Assembly: GCF_010468565.1 (NCBI RefSeq) | Contig: NZ_WUEG01000010.1 | Span: forward strand, 62,001 to 126,000 | Reading direction: 5' to 3' | Origin: Allomuricauda sp. TY007 | Lineage (GTDB): Bacteria > Bacteroidota > Bacteroidia > Flavobacteriales > Flavobacteriaceae | DNA length: 64,000 nt | Part shown: piece after piece, positions 54,304 through 62,945 of the stretch | Position numbering within the stretch: the stretch's first letter is position 1 | Layout: the number at the start of each line of letters is the position of its first letter | The notes under the pieces: model-generated | Told to the model about the DNA's origin: nothing | What the model saw: the letters and a program-made list of their open reading frames with translations, nothing else | Database searches by the model: none | Position numbers and translations under genes: made by a program

Positions 54304-55212
54304 TTGGGAAACACTAAGGCTTGGGTACAGGCTGCTAGACTGCGCACACTCCCTCTTTCTTTATCAGGAATAATTGTAGGCACCGCCTTGGCCATGTTGG
54401 AAGGTCAATTTGAACTGCCCATATTTATTTTGGCCCTGTTGACCACTGTTGGTTTTCAGGTAACCTCCAATTTTGCCAACGATTATGGCGACGGTGTAAA
54501 GGGAACGGACAATGAGGATAGAATTGGTCCGGTACGGGCAATACAAAGTGGAGCCATTACCAAACGGGCATTAAAAAAAGGCATAGTTGTATCTATAATT
54601 ATTAGTTTGTTGATTGCCTTGGCCCTTATTTATTTGGCGTTTGGCTTGGAAAATTTGCCCTACATACTTCTTTTTTTACTATTGGGGCTTTTGAGTATTT
54701 GGGCCGCCATTACATATACTGTAGGGGCCAATGCGTATGGGTACAGAGGTATGGGAGACCTATTTGTATTCCTTTTCTTTGGTTTATTGGGCGTACTGGG
54801 CAGTATGTTTCTCTATACAAAGTCTTTGGGGTGGTCCTCGCTTTTGCCCGCAATCTCTATTGGACTTTTGTGTGTAGCCGTATTGAACTTGAACAACCTC
54901 AGAGATATAGTCTCCGATAAAAAGCATGGCAAGATCACCATGGTGGTTAAAATGGGTTTTAAGAATGGAAAACGCTACCATTTCCTTTTGATTTTAGTGG
55001 CTTTGATCAGCTTTGTATTATATCTTTGGATGGAGGACTTTGGCTGGAAACAATCCTTCTTTATGGTGGCTTTTGTGCCATTATTGATTCATTTACGAAA
55101 AGTGATGATGACCAAAGATCCGGGGGAATTGGACATCGAATTAAAAAAAGTGGCACTCAGCACTTTTTTATTGGCATTGTTATTCTTAATTTCTGTTAAT
55201 ATTTTTTTGTAA
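54304..55212 (+). CDS. menA: 1,4-dihydroxy-2-naphthoate polyprenyltransferase
   Basis: 302-residue UbiA-family integral membrane protein. Aspartate-rich motif NDYGDGVKGTDNEDR binds the prenyl diphosphate through Mg; the second motif is in LNNLRDIVSDKKHGK. About eight TM helices. Attaches the isoprenoid chain to DHNA. Starts at TTG, MGNTKAWVQAARLRTLPLSL; no better start is available. Confidence 0.94.
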   Translation: MGNTKAWVQAARLRTLPLSLSGIIVGTALAMLEGQFELPIFILALLTTVGFQVTSNFANDYGDGVKGTDNEDRIGPVRAIQSGAITKRALKKGIVVSIIISLLIALALIYLAFGLENLPYILLFLLLGLLSIWAAITYTVGANAYGYRGMGDLFVFLFFGLLGVLGSMFLYTKSLGWSSLLPAISIGLLCVAVLNLNNLRDIVSDKKHGKITMVVKMGFKNGKRYHFLLILVALISFVLYLWMEDFGWKQSFFMVAFVPLLIHLRKVMMTKDPGELDIELKKVALSTFLLALLFLISVNIFL

Positions 55213-55245
55213 ATTTGATTTACAACCAAATAAACTTAAAGGAAC

Positions 55246-55995
55246 TTGGAACATCCGATAAAAATTTTGATCGTAGAGGATAATGTCATCATTGCCGATG
55301 ACATGCAATCCATGCTAGAGGAAATCGGCTATGAGATCGTGGACAATGTCATCGTGTACGAGCAGGCCGTAGATGTATTAAAGAACAATCATGTTGATTT
55401 GGTGCTCATCGACATCATTTTGGCATCGGACAAAACAGGTATCGACCTAGGTAAGCATATCCGGGACACATACAACATTCCTTTCATATTCGTTACATCC
55501 AACTCGGACCGGGCCACCGTTGAAAATGCCAAAACGGTAAAACCGGACGGTTATTTGGTTAAACCTTTTGAACAACAGGATCTGTACACATCCATTGAAA
55601 TTGCACTGTCCAACTTTAACTATGCCAAAAAAGGAATAGACAAAGTAGCGGACGAAGCCGATGAAATTACTTCCAACTCCGTTTTAAAGGATTCCATCTT
55701 TGTAAAAAAACAACATCTGTACTATAGGATCCAGTTTTGTGATATCCAATTTATAAAGGCGGACAATGTTTATTTGGAAGTGAATACGGCCGATAAAAAG
55801 TTTTTGGTACGCTCCCCTTTAAAGGATTATTTGGAAAAATTGCCAAAGAACAAGTTCTATAGGGCCCATAAATCCTACATTGTCAATGTTGACCACATTG
55901 ATGCCATCAACTCCAAGGACATTATGATCAACAACAACCTGATTCCGATTTCCAAGGATTTTAAAGAATTTATATTGTCCTCCATGAACAGTTAA
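55246..55995 (+). CDS. LytTR-family response regulator
   Basis: 249 residues. Receiver domain (1-120) with phospho-acceptor Asp in VLIDIILASDKTG and Lys in GYLVKPFEQQD; C-terminal LytTR DNA-binding domain (ending RAHKSYIVNVDHIDAINSKD and LIPISKDFKEFI). TTG start. A terminator follows and the HisKA_2 kinase is next on the same strand. LytTR proteins bind pairs of direct repeats about 21 bp apart; such repeats occur between these two genes. Confidence 0.92.
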   Translation: MEHPIKILIVEDNVIIADDMQSMLEEIGYEIVDNVIVYEQAVDVLKNNHVDLVLIDIILASDKTGIDLGKHIRDTYNIPFIFVTSNSDRATVENAKTVKPDGYLVKPFEQQDLYTSIEIALSNFNYAKKGIDKVADEADEITSNSVLKDSIFVKKQHLYYRIQFCDIQFIKADNVYLEVNTADKKFLVRSPLKDYLEKLPKNKFYRAHKSYIVNVDHIDAINSKDIMINNNLIPISKDFKEFILSSMNS

Positions 55996-56019
55996 TGTTT
56001 GTTGGAACATACCATATAC

Positions 56020-56044
56020 AAGTGCCTTTAGGGGCACTTTTTTT
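56020..56044 (+). terminator. Intrinsic terminator after LytTR gene
   Basis: AAGTGCC/GGCACTT 7-bp stem followed by T run. Confidence 0.85.
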
Positions 56045-56069
56045 GTGGCAACATTTTTTAAAGGGGGTG

Positions 56070-56098
56070 ACAACAATTTTTAAGGAGTTCACAACAAT
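56070..56098 (+). promoter_or_regulatory. First pair of phased ACAACAAT repeats (candidate LytTR site)
   Basis: ACAACAAT at 56070-56077 and 56091-56098, exactly 21 bp apart. Spacing of two helical turns fits LytTR binding. The remainder of 55996-56532 has the terminator, this pair, a second pair at 56306-56338 and a weak hairpin near 56189-56218; no gene is seen. Confidence 0.55.
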
Positions 56099-56305
56099 AT
56101 TTTTTCTACAATGCCTTACGCCCATACTTTAGCAGTGTTAATAAATCAGAAAGTAATTTTTTCATTTTCATATAGTGTTCTCGTAAAAGGGTCTTGTTGT
56201 AAAAAGCAGGGCCTTTTTCAATTTCATGCCCTTTGTGCCAATCCAAATATTCCATAAAAAGCACAAAACATCGACAAAATGCATTTTGACATACAGAAAT
56301 TCTGT

Positions 56306-56338
56306 TTTCACAACAGAAAACAACACTTTCACAACAAT
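56306..56338 (+). promoter_or_regulatory. Second pair of phased TTTCACAACA repeats (candidate LytTR site)
   Basis: TTTCACAACA at 56306-56315 and 56327-56336, again 21 bp apart, with ACAACAAT extending the second copy. Lies about 195-225 bp before the kinase start. Confidence 0.6.
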
Positions 56339-56532
56339 AGTGGTCAACTCTTTCCTATTGGATTTAATTTTGTGGGAAAACTAACGTTCTTTATATACCC
56401 CATACGTTGCAATTCGGTACAATGTTCCGTTTTTTGAATTGAATTGGATGTCGGGGCAATAAAGGAAAAAAGGGCACGATAATAATATAGGGCCCGCGGA
56501 AACAATCCGTGGTCGCTATATCAATTAAATTA

Positions 56533-58494
56533 ATGGGACGTTACGTAAAATTTTTATTTACCACGGTATTTTTTGTTTTTCTTTTCAATTCATCTGCACA
56601 AAACGCTGTAGATGAAGAGGAAAGTGTCCTCAAAGAGTTTCAGGATACCGACCAAGCTTCTCAGCGGTTCGAGGTTTTTTTCAATTCCTTGGATCGGTAC
56701 AATGTAAATTCTGCCTACGATTGGTTGGATACCATCAAAATTTATTTGGCCAATGCCCAAAAAACTCAAGATACTACAGCTTCGCACCTTTACCAAGTAA
56801 TGCAGGCACAGGTGTACAACGATTTGGGCGAATATGATAAAAGTACGGCCCTTGCCATGGAATTGTACGAGATTAAGGATTCCTTGGATGCTGACTCCCG
56901 GCGAATAGTTTTGGATGTCCTCGATGATAACTACGCCAACCTCCAATTGTTTGATAAACAGATTGAAATCCGAAAACAAAAGCGTGAGCTTGGATTGACC
57001 AATAATGTTTCCTTTTACGACATCTACAGCAATCTAGGATTGTATAGAAAAGCCCGTAACCAATACATAATGGAGGTAAAGCCAACCATTGCGGACAACG
57101 ATTCCTACGGTTTGGCAAAATACCACAGCAAGGTGGGCAACTATTTAAGGTTGGACGACTCTGCACCAACGGCCTTGAGCGAGTTAAAAAAAGCAAAGGC
57201 TTATTTGGATGTGTATATCAACGATATTTCTACCCAAAAAAGTGAATCGGATATATTTGAAAGTAATCTGTTAAAGGCAGAAATAGAGGGCAACATTGCA
57301 AAATGTCATGTAATGCTTGGCGAATATGAAGAGGCAATACCACTATTGGAAACCAGTATTGAAACCTTAAATAAATCACCGGATAATAAGGATCAAAGCG
57401 AAGTAGTGGAAAACACCCTTTACTTGGCCGAAGCCAATTTGCAAATGGATCGCTTTTCTGAAGCAAAAAAATATTTAGATGTTGAGTTTGATAATATCTC
57501 GGTACTCCAGACCATAAAAAAGAACAGTTTGCTGGCAGGTTTTTATGACAAGGTCGAAAACTATAAAAACGCCTCCATCTATTACAAGCGTAATGAAAGA
57601 ATCAAGGATTCCTTATCAAAAAAACAATCAGCACTTATAAAACAACAATTGGTAACCATTGTTGCCAACGAGGACTTGGAAAATTCCCAAAGGCTCATAG
57701 ATGAGCAAAAAAGAATAAACGAACTGGCCCGTAGCGAGATGAAAGCCAAGGATGAACGAATCAACTTGGTGTTTATTTCCTTGATATTTACCCTTTTGGG
57801 CTTTGCAGGATTGGTCTATGCTTATTTAAAGAGTATCAAAAACCAACGTTTGATCGCCGAACAAAAGCATATTATTGAAAATTCCCTTGTGGAAAAAGAT
57901 TCTCTTTTAAAAGAGATTCACCATAGGGTAAAGAACAATCTGCAAATGGTGAGCAGTTTGTTGAGCCTACAGACCAAGAACACGCGAAGCAAGGCTGCGA
58001 TTGTGGCTCTGGAAGAAGGCAAGAGCAGGGTAAAGGCCATGGCTTTGATCCATCAAAAATTGTATCAGAACGATGACCTTTCGGTGATAGAAATGCAAGG
58101 ATACATCGAGAGTTTGATCAACAGTGTGCAATCCGTCTACAAAAAAGGGGGGCACAACATCAGCATTACCATTGATGCAGAAGGCACCGAACTGGACATT
58201 GATCGGGCCATTCCCTTTGGCTTGATTTTGAACGAACTCGTATCCAATTCTTTCAAGTATGCCTTTCCCGATAACGATGACAACGGCAAGATCTACATCC
58301 ACCTGCGTAAAAACGGTGATCAAGGCTATTTTGAATATACCGACAATGGTATAGGGCTACCGGAAGATACCGATGAACGTGCCCACTCCTCCATGGGCAT
58401 TCGCCTTATCAACCGATTGGTGAATCAACTTCAATCCAAATTGAACATAGATAGGGAAGTGGAAGGGGTACGGTTCTGGTTCAACTTTAGTTGA
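56533..58494 (+). CDS. TPR-containing HisKA_2 sensor histidine kinase
   Basis: 653 residues from ATG 56533 (signal peptide MGRYVKFLFTTVFFVFLFNS; an upstream GTG frame is less likely). Periplasmic TPR-like helices (about 25-395), TM helix (LVFISLIFTLLGFAGLVYAY), a HisKA_2 motif (LLKEIHHRVKNNLQMVSSLLSLQ) and HATPase (LILNELVSNSFKYAF, YTDNGIGLP). The fold is that of the LisK/HisKA_2 group paired with LytTR regulators. It probably phosphorylates the LytTR protein encoded just upstream. Confidence 0.92.
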   Translation: MGRYVKFLFTTVFFVFLFNSSAQNAVDEEESVLKEFQDTDQASQRFEVFFNSLDRYNVNSAYDWLDTIKIYLANAQKTQDTTASHLYQVMQAQVYNDLGEYDKSTALAMELYEIKDSLDADSRRIVLDVLDDNYANLQLFDKQIEIRKQKRELGLTNNVSFYDIYSNLGLYRKARNQYIMEVKPTIADNDSYGLAKYHSKVGNYLRLDDSAPTALSELKKAKAYLDVYINDISTQKSESDIFESNLLKAEIEGNIAKCHVMLGEYEEAIPLLETSIETLNKSPDNKDQSEVVENTLYLAEANLQMDRFSEAKKYLDVEFDNISVLQTIKKNSLLAGFYDKVENYKNASIYYKRNERIKDSLSKKQSALIKQQLVTIVANEDLENSQRLIDEQKRINELARSEMKAKDERINLVFISLIFTLLGFAGLVYAYLKSIKNQRLIAEQKHIIENSLVEKDSLLKEIHHRVKNNLQMVSSLLSLQTKNTRSKAAIVALEEGKSRVKAMALIHQKLYQNDDLSVIEMQGYIESLINSVQSVYKKGGHNISITIDAEGTELDIDRAIPFGLILNELVSNSFKYAFPDNDDNGKIYIHLRKNGDQGYFEYTDNGIGLPEDTDERAHSSMGIRLINRLVNQLQSKLNIDREVEGVRFWFNFS

Positions 58495-58813
58495 TTTATT
58501 TTTCTCTCGCCTTTTAGGATTCAAAATATACTTAATGATGTAATTTATATCACATATCCAACATATAGAAGTTTTGTGTTGTGTTTACGGAAGAAAAAGT
58601 TCTATTCATGTTACTTATTTGTTATATCATATTGTATATCCACTGTGCAAATACAATAAGCTGATTGTTGGTTAGCAAGGTTTTTCATGTATATTATATC
58701 ACCATAGAAGAAAAATTTCAAAACAAGAAAACTTAAATATATCTATAAACAATTGTTGAATTGTATTCTAATTCATAACATTGTATTATATTCAATAAGT
58801 ATATCATCTAACG
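58495..58813. other. AT-rich intergenic stretch before island
   Basis: About 320 bp, very AT-rich with several near-repeats of TATATC and TATATTATATC. No open frame, tRNA or clear terminator recognised; it may be the left border of an acquired segment. Confidence 0.4.
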
Positions 58814-58821
58814 TATTTTTA
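58814..58821 (+). promoter_or_regulatory. -7-like element before TIGR04255-type gene
   Basis: TATTTTTA, one mismatch to TAnnTTTG, 7 bp before the ATG. Confidence 0.4.
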
Positions 58822-58828
58822 AAACTTA

Positions 58829-59572
58829 ATGACGAAAATCACCAAAATCGAACCCGATTATATAAAAGATTCGGTTGTTGAGATAAGATATACCACTAGT
58901 TATCCAAGTGAATTAATTTTAGGTATAATTTTTGAAAGACTTAAAGGTGAATTTGAGGTTTTAAAGCAAGGTGACGAAGTAAATACCTTCCAAATTCCTA
59001 ATAACTCTGAGTCTGTTGAATTACGCTTAGAAAAACAAAAAAAATCTATTCTTCATGATGATGAAATTACTGTTAGATTAATTCCTAATGGATTAGTTTT
59101 TAATTGCTTGAAAGGATATCTTTTATGGCCTAAATATTTTGACAAAATTAAAAATGTTATAGGTATCTTAAATGATTCTGATGTTTTTGATTCGTTTACT
59201 AGAGTAGGATTAAGATATATAAATGAATATGTTGATAAAAAGCTTGAAGACATAGTAAACTTTCAATTTCAATTTGGTGTTGCTGAAGTTATTTCCGATA
59301 AATACAATTTCAGAACGGAATTCAACTTAGAAGACCATTTGGTAATTTTAAACCTTATAAAGACAACTGCCACCCCAAAAGGGAAAGACAACCCAATTGT
59401 TCCTGTAAGTTTTGTAGATATTGATGTAATAAAGCAGAATATCCAAGTTACAGAGATAGAAGAGTTGTTTTCAATTATAGATAAAGCTCATTCTTTGGAA
59501 AAGCATTTATTTTTTGAAAATCTTTTAAAGGGAGAATTTTTGCAAACTCTTACAATCGAAAAAAATGGATGA
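58829..59572 (+). CDS. TIGR04255-family protein
   Basis: 247 residues. The opening IKDSVVEIRYTTSYPSELILGIIFERL and the middle LTKYFD-like block (WPKYFDKIKNVIGIL), GLRYINEYVDKK and FVDIDVIKQN fit the sporadically distributed TIGR04255 family, found in variable genome regions and without known activity. The gene is visibly AT-rich (13 G+C in the 60 bases 59101-59160). It overlaps the next gene by 8 bp (ATGGATGA). Confidence 0.8.
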   Translation: MTKITKIEPDYIKDSVVEIRYTTSYPSELILGIIFERLKGEFEVLKQGDEVNTFQIPNNSESVELRLEKQKKSILHDDEITVRLIPNGLVFNCLKGYLLWPKYFDKIKNVIGILNDSDVFDSFTRVGLRYINEYVDKKLEDIVNFQFQFGVAEVISDKYNFRTEFNLEDHLVILNLIKTTATPKGKDNPIVPVSFVDIDVIKQNIQVTEIEELFSIIDKAHSLEKHLFFENLLKGEFLQTLTIEKNG

Positions 59573-60146
59573 TCTTGTTTTAGAAATGCCTTCATACGAT
59601 ACGACACTTGAATATCGCAGCAGTGGACTAAATATACATTCTGAACAACAAACAACAACAGCCAATTACTTTCCATCACTTGAAAAAAAAGAATGGAGAG
59701 AGCAGGTTGTTTGGAATTATTGGACTGAATCTAAACACAAGGCTGGAGAAGTTGACAACATCAAAACGCAAAAACTGATTGATTTAAAAAAAGTATATAG
59801 TAATCAAATCAATTTTTTACGTTCCGAATTAGATGAAACTATTGATGAACGATTAATTCAATCCTATTTTGAGAATATTTTGACTAAAATTTTACAACTA
59901 TCTCCTGATGATGTTGGTTTTGAATTAAGTTATGATCAAAGTCTGATTTTTTCACTGATTAAGAATGATTCTAAAACTTATCTTGAAATAACTCCTAGCG
60001 AAGATGAGTTTGAAGAAGCCATGTTAACATCAATTGATGAAAATGGCAATATGAATTCAGTAATCGGATCGATAAATGATATGATAGAAAAATTAGAATA
60101 TAAATTTGAGGGTTTTCATCAAACGTACTTTATACCAGTGTTTTAG
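59565..60146 (+). CDS. Unrecognised protein, second gene of AT-rich island
   Basis: 193 residues, acidic, no TM segment. The part FELSYDQSLIFSLIKNDSKTYLEI looks like alternating strands of a small beta sandwich, with a helical tail before it (ERLIQSYFENILTKILQL). No family recognised. Overlaps both neighbours: 8 bp with the TIGR04255-type gene and up to 41 bp with the following frame. It might be joined to the next gene by a frameshift (+1), natural or from an assembly error. Confidence 0.65.
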   Translation: MDDLVLEMPSYDTTLEYRSSGLNIHSEQQTTTANYFPSLEKKEWREQVVWNYWTESKHKAGEVDNIKTQKLIDLKKVYSNQINFLRSELDETIDERLIQSYFENILTKILQLSPDDVGFELSYDQSLIFSLIKNDSKTYLEITPSEDEFEEAMLTSIDENGNMNSVIGSINDMIEKLEYKFEGFHQTYFIPVF

Positions 60147-60801
60147 GAAAAAGTATCCTAATAAATTACTGCCTAAGCCAAATTTTAAATTTATTGATAA
60201 TATTGATGAATTACTTCAATCTCATTTCATTCGATATTTTCCAGTAAACGGCAAAATTCCTATTGTTGATGGGCAGGACAAAATTGACATTAAATTAATC
60301 TCATCACCAAGAGAACAGATTATAGATTTATCAACCTCACTACTAGGGATTTTTACAAGTAAAGATTTTATATTTCGAATTAATAGGAATGGAATTCAAA
60401 AAGGATTTATTGAATACTGGGATTTTGAAAGTACTCCACAAACTCCAAAATACAAAGAAGACTTTAATCATAAGTTTAATTATGGTTGTTGGTCTTTAAA
60501 CCCTATAGACGTTGAAAATAAAAGTTTCACCTTTCAGTTGAATCACCCTGGACAAAAATCCACAACACATCAAGTTACATGTAATTTGATTCATACTCCA
60601 ACTTTTTCAAATTATTGGCATTTTTCAGTTAGATGGTTTTTAGATGATGAAGATGTTTATGAGTTATCTAAGAATGGTGAAATTTCAAAAGGGCAGGTTT
60701 CAAGATTGAGTAAAATCGCAAGATTATTTTTGAAGGAGTATGTGAGCTTGGAGATACCTAAAACTAGGGCAATAAATAAATCATTGTATTTAGAGGGATA
60801 G
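60106..60801 (+). CDS. Unrecognised protein, third gene of AT-rich island
   Basis: 231 residues starting at TTG 60106 inside the previous gene; no later ATG gives a sensible start, so true start or frameshift fusion is uncertain. Features: a mixed alpha/beta region (VDGQDKIDIKLISSPREQIIDL), an aromatic block (NYGCWSLNPIDVENKSFTF) and a basic C terminus (LSKIARLFLKEYVSLEIPKTR). No homologous family recognised. Confidence 0.6.
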   Translation: MRVFIKRTLYQCFRKKYPNKLLPKPNFKFIDNIDELLQSHFIRYFPVNGKIPIVDGQDKIDIKLISSPREQIIDLSTSLLGIFTSKDFIFRINRNGIQKGFIEYWDFESTPQTPKYKEDFNHKFNYGCWSLNPIDVENKSFTFQLNHPGQKSTTHQVTCNLIHTPTFSNYWHFSVRWFLDDEDVYELSKNGEISKGQVSRLSKIARLFLKEYVSLEIPKTRAINKSLYLEG

Positions 60802-60946
60802 AAAACTTCAAATTATTGTATTGATACCAAATATTTGGAGTTACTTAAAACTGTGCAAAACCCTTTTGGTCTGTATATTTCATTAATACAAATTTTGATA
60901 TACAGTTCATTGAGTTTGTTTTTGTAAAATATCCATTAATGATACT

Positions 60947-60954
60947 TAAATTTG
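60947..60954 (+). promoter_or_regulatory. -7 promoter element for menC
   Basis: Perfect TAAATTTG, 9 bp before the ATG at 60964; a TTTG at 60921-60924 may serve as -33. Confidence 0.5.
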
Positions 60955-60963
60955 GCCTACTTC

Positions 60964-62016
60964 ATGAAAGCAAGCTATAAAAAGTATATCCTCAATTTTA
61001 AAGTCCCCAGCGGCACCTCGCGCGGGGTAATGACCCAAAAAGAAACCTGGTACATCATCCTTAAAGATGCTAATGCATTTGGAATAGGGGAGTGCGGAAT
61101 ATTGCGCGGATTGAGCGTTGATGACGTGCCTGATTATGCACAGCAACTTGCTTGGGCCTGCGATAACATCCATTTGGGAAAAGATGAATTGTTGCATCAT
61201 TTAAGGGCTTATCCGTCTATTCAGTTTGGACTGGAACAGGCCTTGTTGTCGTTACAATCCAAAGACCCGTTTGAGCTTTTTCCGTCCGATTTTACGAAAA
61301 AGGAATCCCCGATACCCATAAACGGACTTATTTGGATGGGTGATGAGGCCTATATGCTAAAACAATTGGAGCAAAAACTGAAAGATGGTTTTGGCTGCAT
61401 CAAAATGAAGATAGGAGCTATTGATTTTGAAAAGGAAGTTTCTATCCTTAAATCTATCCGAAAAAATTTTACTCCAGAAGAAATAGAACTGCGTGTAGAT
61501 GCCAACGGAGCATTTGCACCTGAAGAAGCCCTGGATAAATTGGAAAAATTGTCAGAACTTAAAATACATTCAATTGAACAGCCCATAAAAGCAGGACAAT
61601 GGCAAGAGATGGCCAAGCTTTGCAAAAAAACACCATTGCCCATTGCCTTGGACGAGGAATTGATCGGAGTTTTTGATGTAACACAAAAAGAAAAATTGCT
61701 ACAAACCATACAACCGCAATATATCATATTGAAACCAAGTTTGGTGGGCGGGATAAAAGGTAGCCAAGAGTGGATAGATTTAGCAGAGAAACAAAGCATT
61801 GGTTGGTGGATTACAAGTGCGTTGGAAAGTAATATTGGACTAAACGCCATTGCACAGTACACGTATTCGCTGAACACTACAATGCCCCAAGGGTTGGGAA
61901 CAGGTAGCCTTTTCACCAATAATATAGCAAGTCCTTTGGAAGTGGCCGAGGGCAAACTTTTTTACAGCCGAACAAATGGCTGGGATATGGATTTAATAAA
62001 AGAAATATGTACATAG
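60964..62016 (+). CDS. menC: o-succinylbenzoate synthase
   Basis: 350 residues of the enolase superfamily from ATG 60964 (TTG 60952 not used). Contains the Lys-x-Lys motif (CIKMKIG), metal ligand Asp in RVDANGAF, Glu in SIEQPIK, Asp-Glu in ALDEELIG and the Lys in ILKPSLVGG. Dehydrates SHCHC to OSB. Dipeptide epimerases share these motifs, but the men context decides. Confidence 0.88.
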   Translation: MKASYKKYILNFKVPSGTSRGVMTQKETWYIILKDANAFGIGECGILRGLSVDDVPDYAQQLAWACDNIHLGKDELLHHLRAYPSIQFGLEQALLSLQSKDPFELFPSDFTKKESPIPINGLIWMGDEAYMLKQLEQKLKDGFGCIKMKIGAIDFEKEVSILKSIRKNFTPEEIELRVDANGAFAPEEALDKLEKLSELKIHSIEQPIKAGQWQEMAKLCKKTPLPIALDEELIGVFDVTQKEKLLQTIQPQYIILKPSLVGGIKGSQEWIDLAEKQSIGWWITSALESNIGLNAIAQYTYSLNTTMPQGLGTGSLFTNNIASPLEVAEGKLFYSRTNGWDMDLIKEICT

Positions 62017-62945
62017 AGCAAGGATATAAAGGAAGTATAGGACTTTGGAAGTATTTGGTTTTGCCAGTTGGATTTATTGCGTTTATGGTATTGAATTATA
62101 TCACAACCATAAATTCCCCAGTAAGCGTGGAAGATGCTATGCAACAAATCATTGATCAATTTGGGAGTAATCTTGTGCTGATTATATTGTTGGCGCCTTT
62201 AGTGGTCGGTTTTTTTGTTGTTCTAGGTTGGACACTATTGGTTCATCAACAATCCATTACCTCCTTAACTACTTCACGAAAGCGAATAGATTGTAAACGA
62301 ATACTATTGGCTTTTGGTTTATGGAGTGTTGCTACAATAGTACTTACAGGAGTTGACATTTATTTCTCTCCGGAAAACTACGTGCTTAATTTTAATCTTT
62401 CAAAATTTATCCCATTGGCCATTATTGCCATCTTGTTAATCCCACTACAGACCAGTTTTGAAGAATATTTATTCAGGGGCCACATGATGCAGGGGATTGG
62501 ACTTATAGCCAAAAACAAGTGGGTGCCATTGGTAATCACTTCCAGTTTATTTGGTTTGATGCACCTAGCAAACCCCGAAGTCGAAAAACTTGGTTTAGGT
62601 ATAATGATTTACTACATAGGAACAGGATTCTTTTTGGGGATTTTAACTCTGATGGATGAAGGGCTTGAGTTGGCTCTTGGATTTCATGCAGCCAATAATT
62701 TGATTACGGCTTTGCTAGTGACCGCTGATTGGACTGCTTTTCAAACCAATTCAATATTTAAGGATATCTCAGAACCCGTATTGGGATGGGATGTTCTGAT
62801 TCCAGTTTTTGTGGTTTATCCCATTTTGCTGTTTATTTTCTCAAAAAAATACGGCTGGAAGAACTGGAACGAACGCCTTTTTGGAAAAGTGTTGACCAAA
62901 GAAGAATATGTAGCAATTAGCGATGGAGCATCCGACTTGGCATAA
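62007..62945 (+). CDS. CPBP-family intramembrane protease
   Basis: 312 residues, about eight TM helices. Motifs EEYLFRG (EExxxR), SSLFGLMHL (FxxxH) and HAANN define CPBP/ABI proteases (Rce1-like). Often placed in the men operon of Bacteroidota; function there unknown. Overlaps menC by 10 bp and menE by 23 bp. Confidence 0.9.
   Translation: MYIEQGYKGSIGLWKYLVLPVGFIAFMVLNYITTINSPVSVEDAMQQIIDQFGSNLVLIILLAPLVVGFFVVLGWTLLVHQQSITSLTTSRKRIDCKRILLAFGLWSVATIVLTGVDIYFSPENYVLNFNLSKFIPLAIIAILLIPLQTSFEEYLFRGHMMQGIGLIAKNKWVPLVITSSLFGLMHLANPEVEKLGLGIMIYYIGTGFFLGILTLMDEGLELALGFHAANNLITALLVTADWTAFQTNSIFKDISEPVLGWDVLIPVFVVYPILLFIFSKKYGWKNWNERLFGKVLTKEEYVAISDGASDLA

Noticed and set aside
56189..56218. Small RNA gene suggested by a hairpin with T run
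   Set aside because: The stem has mismatches and no promoter was found; too weak to annotate.
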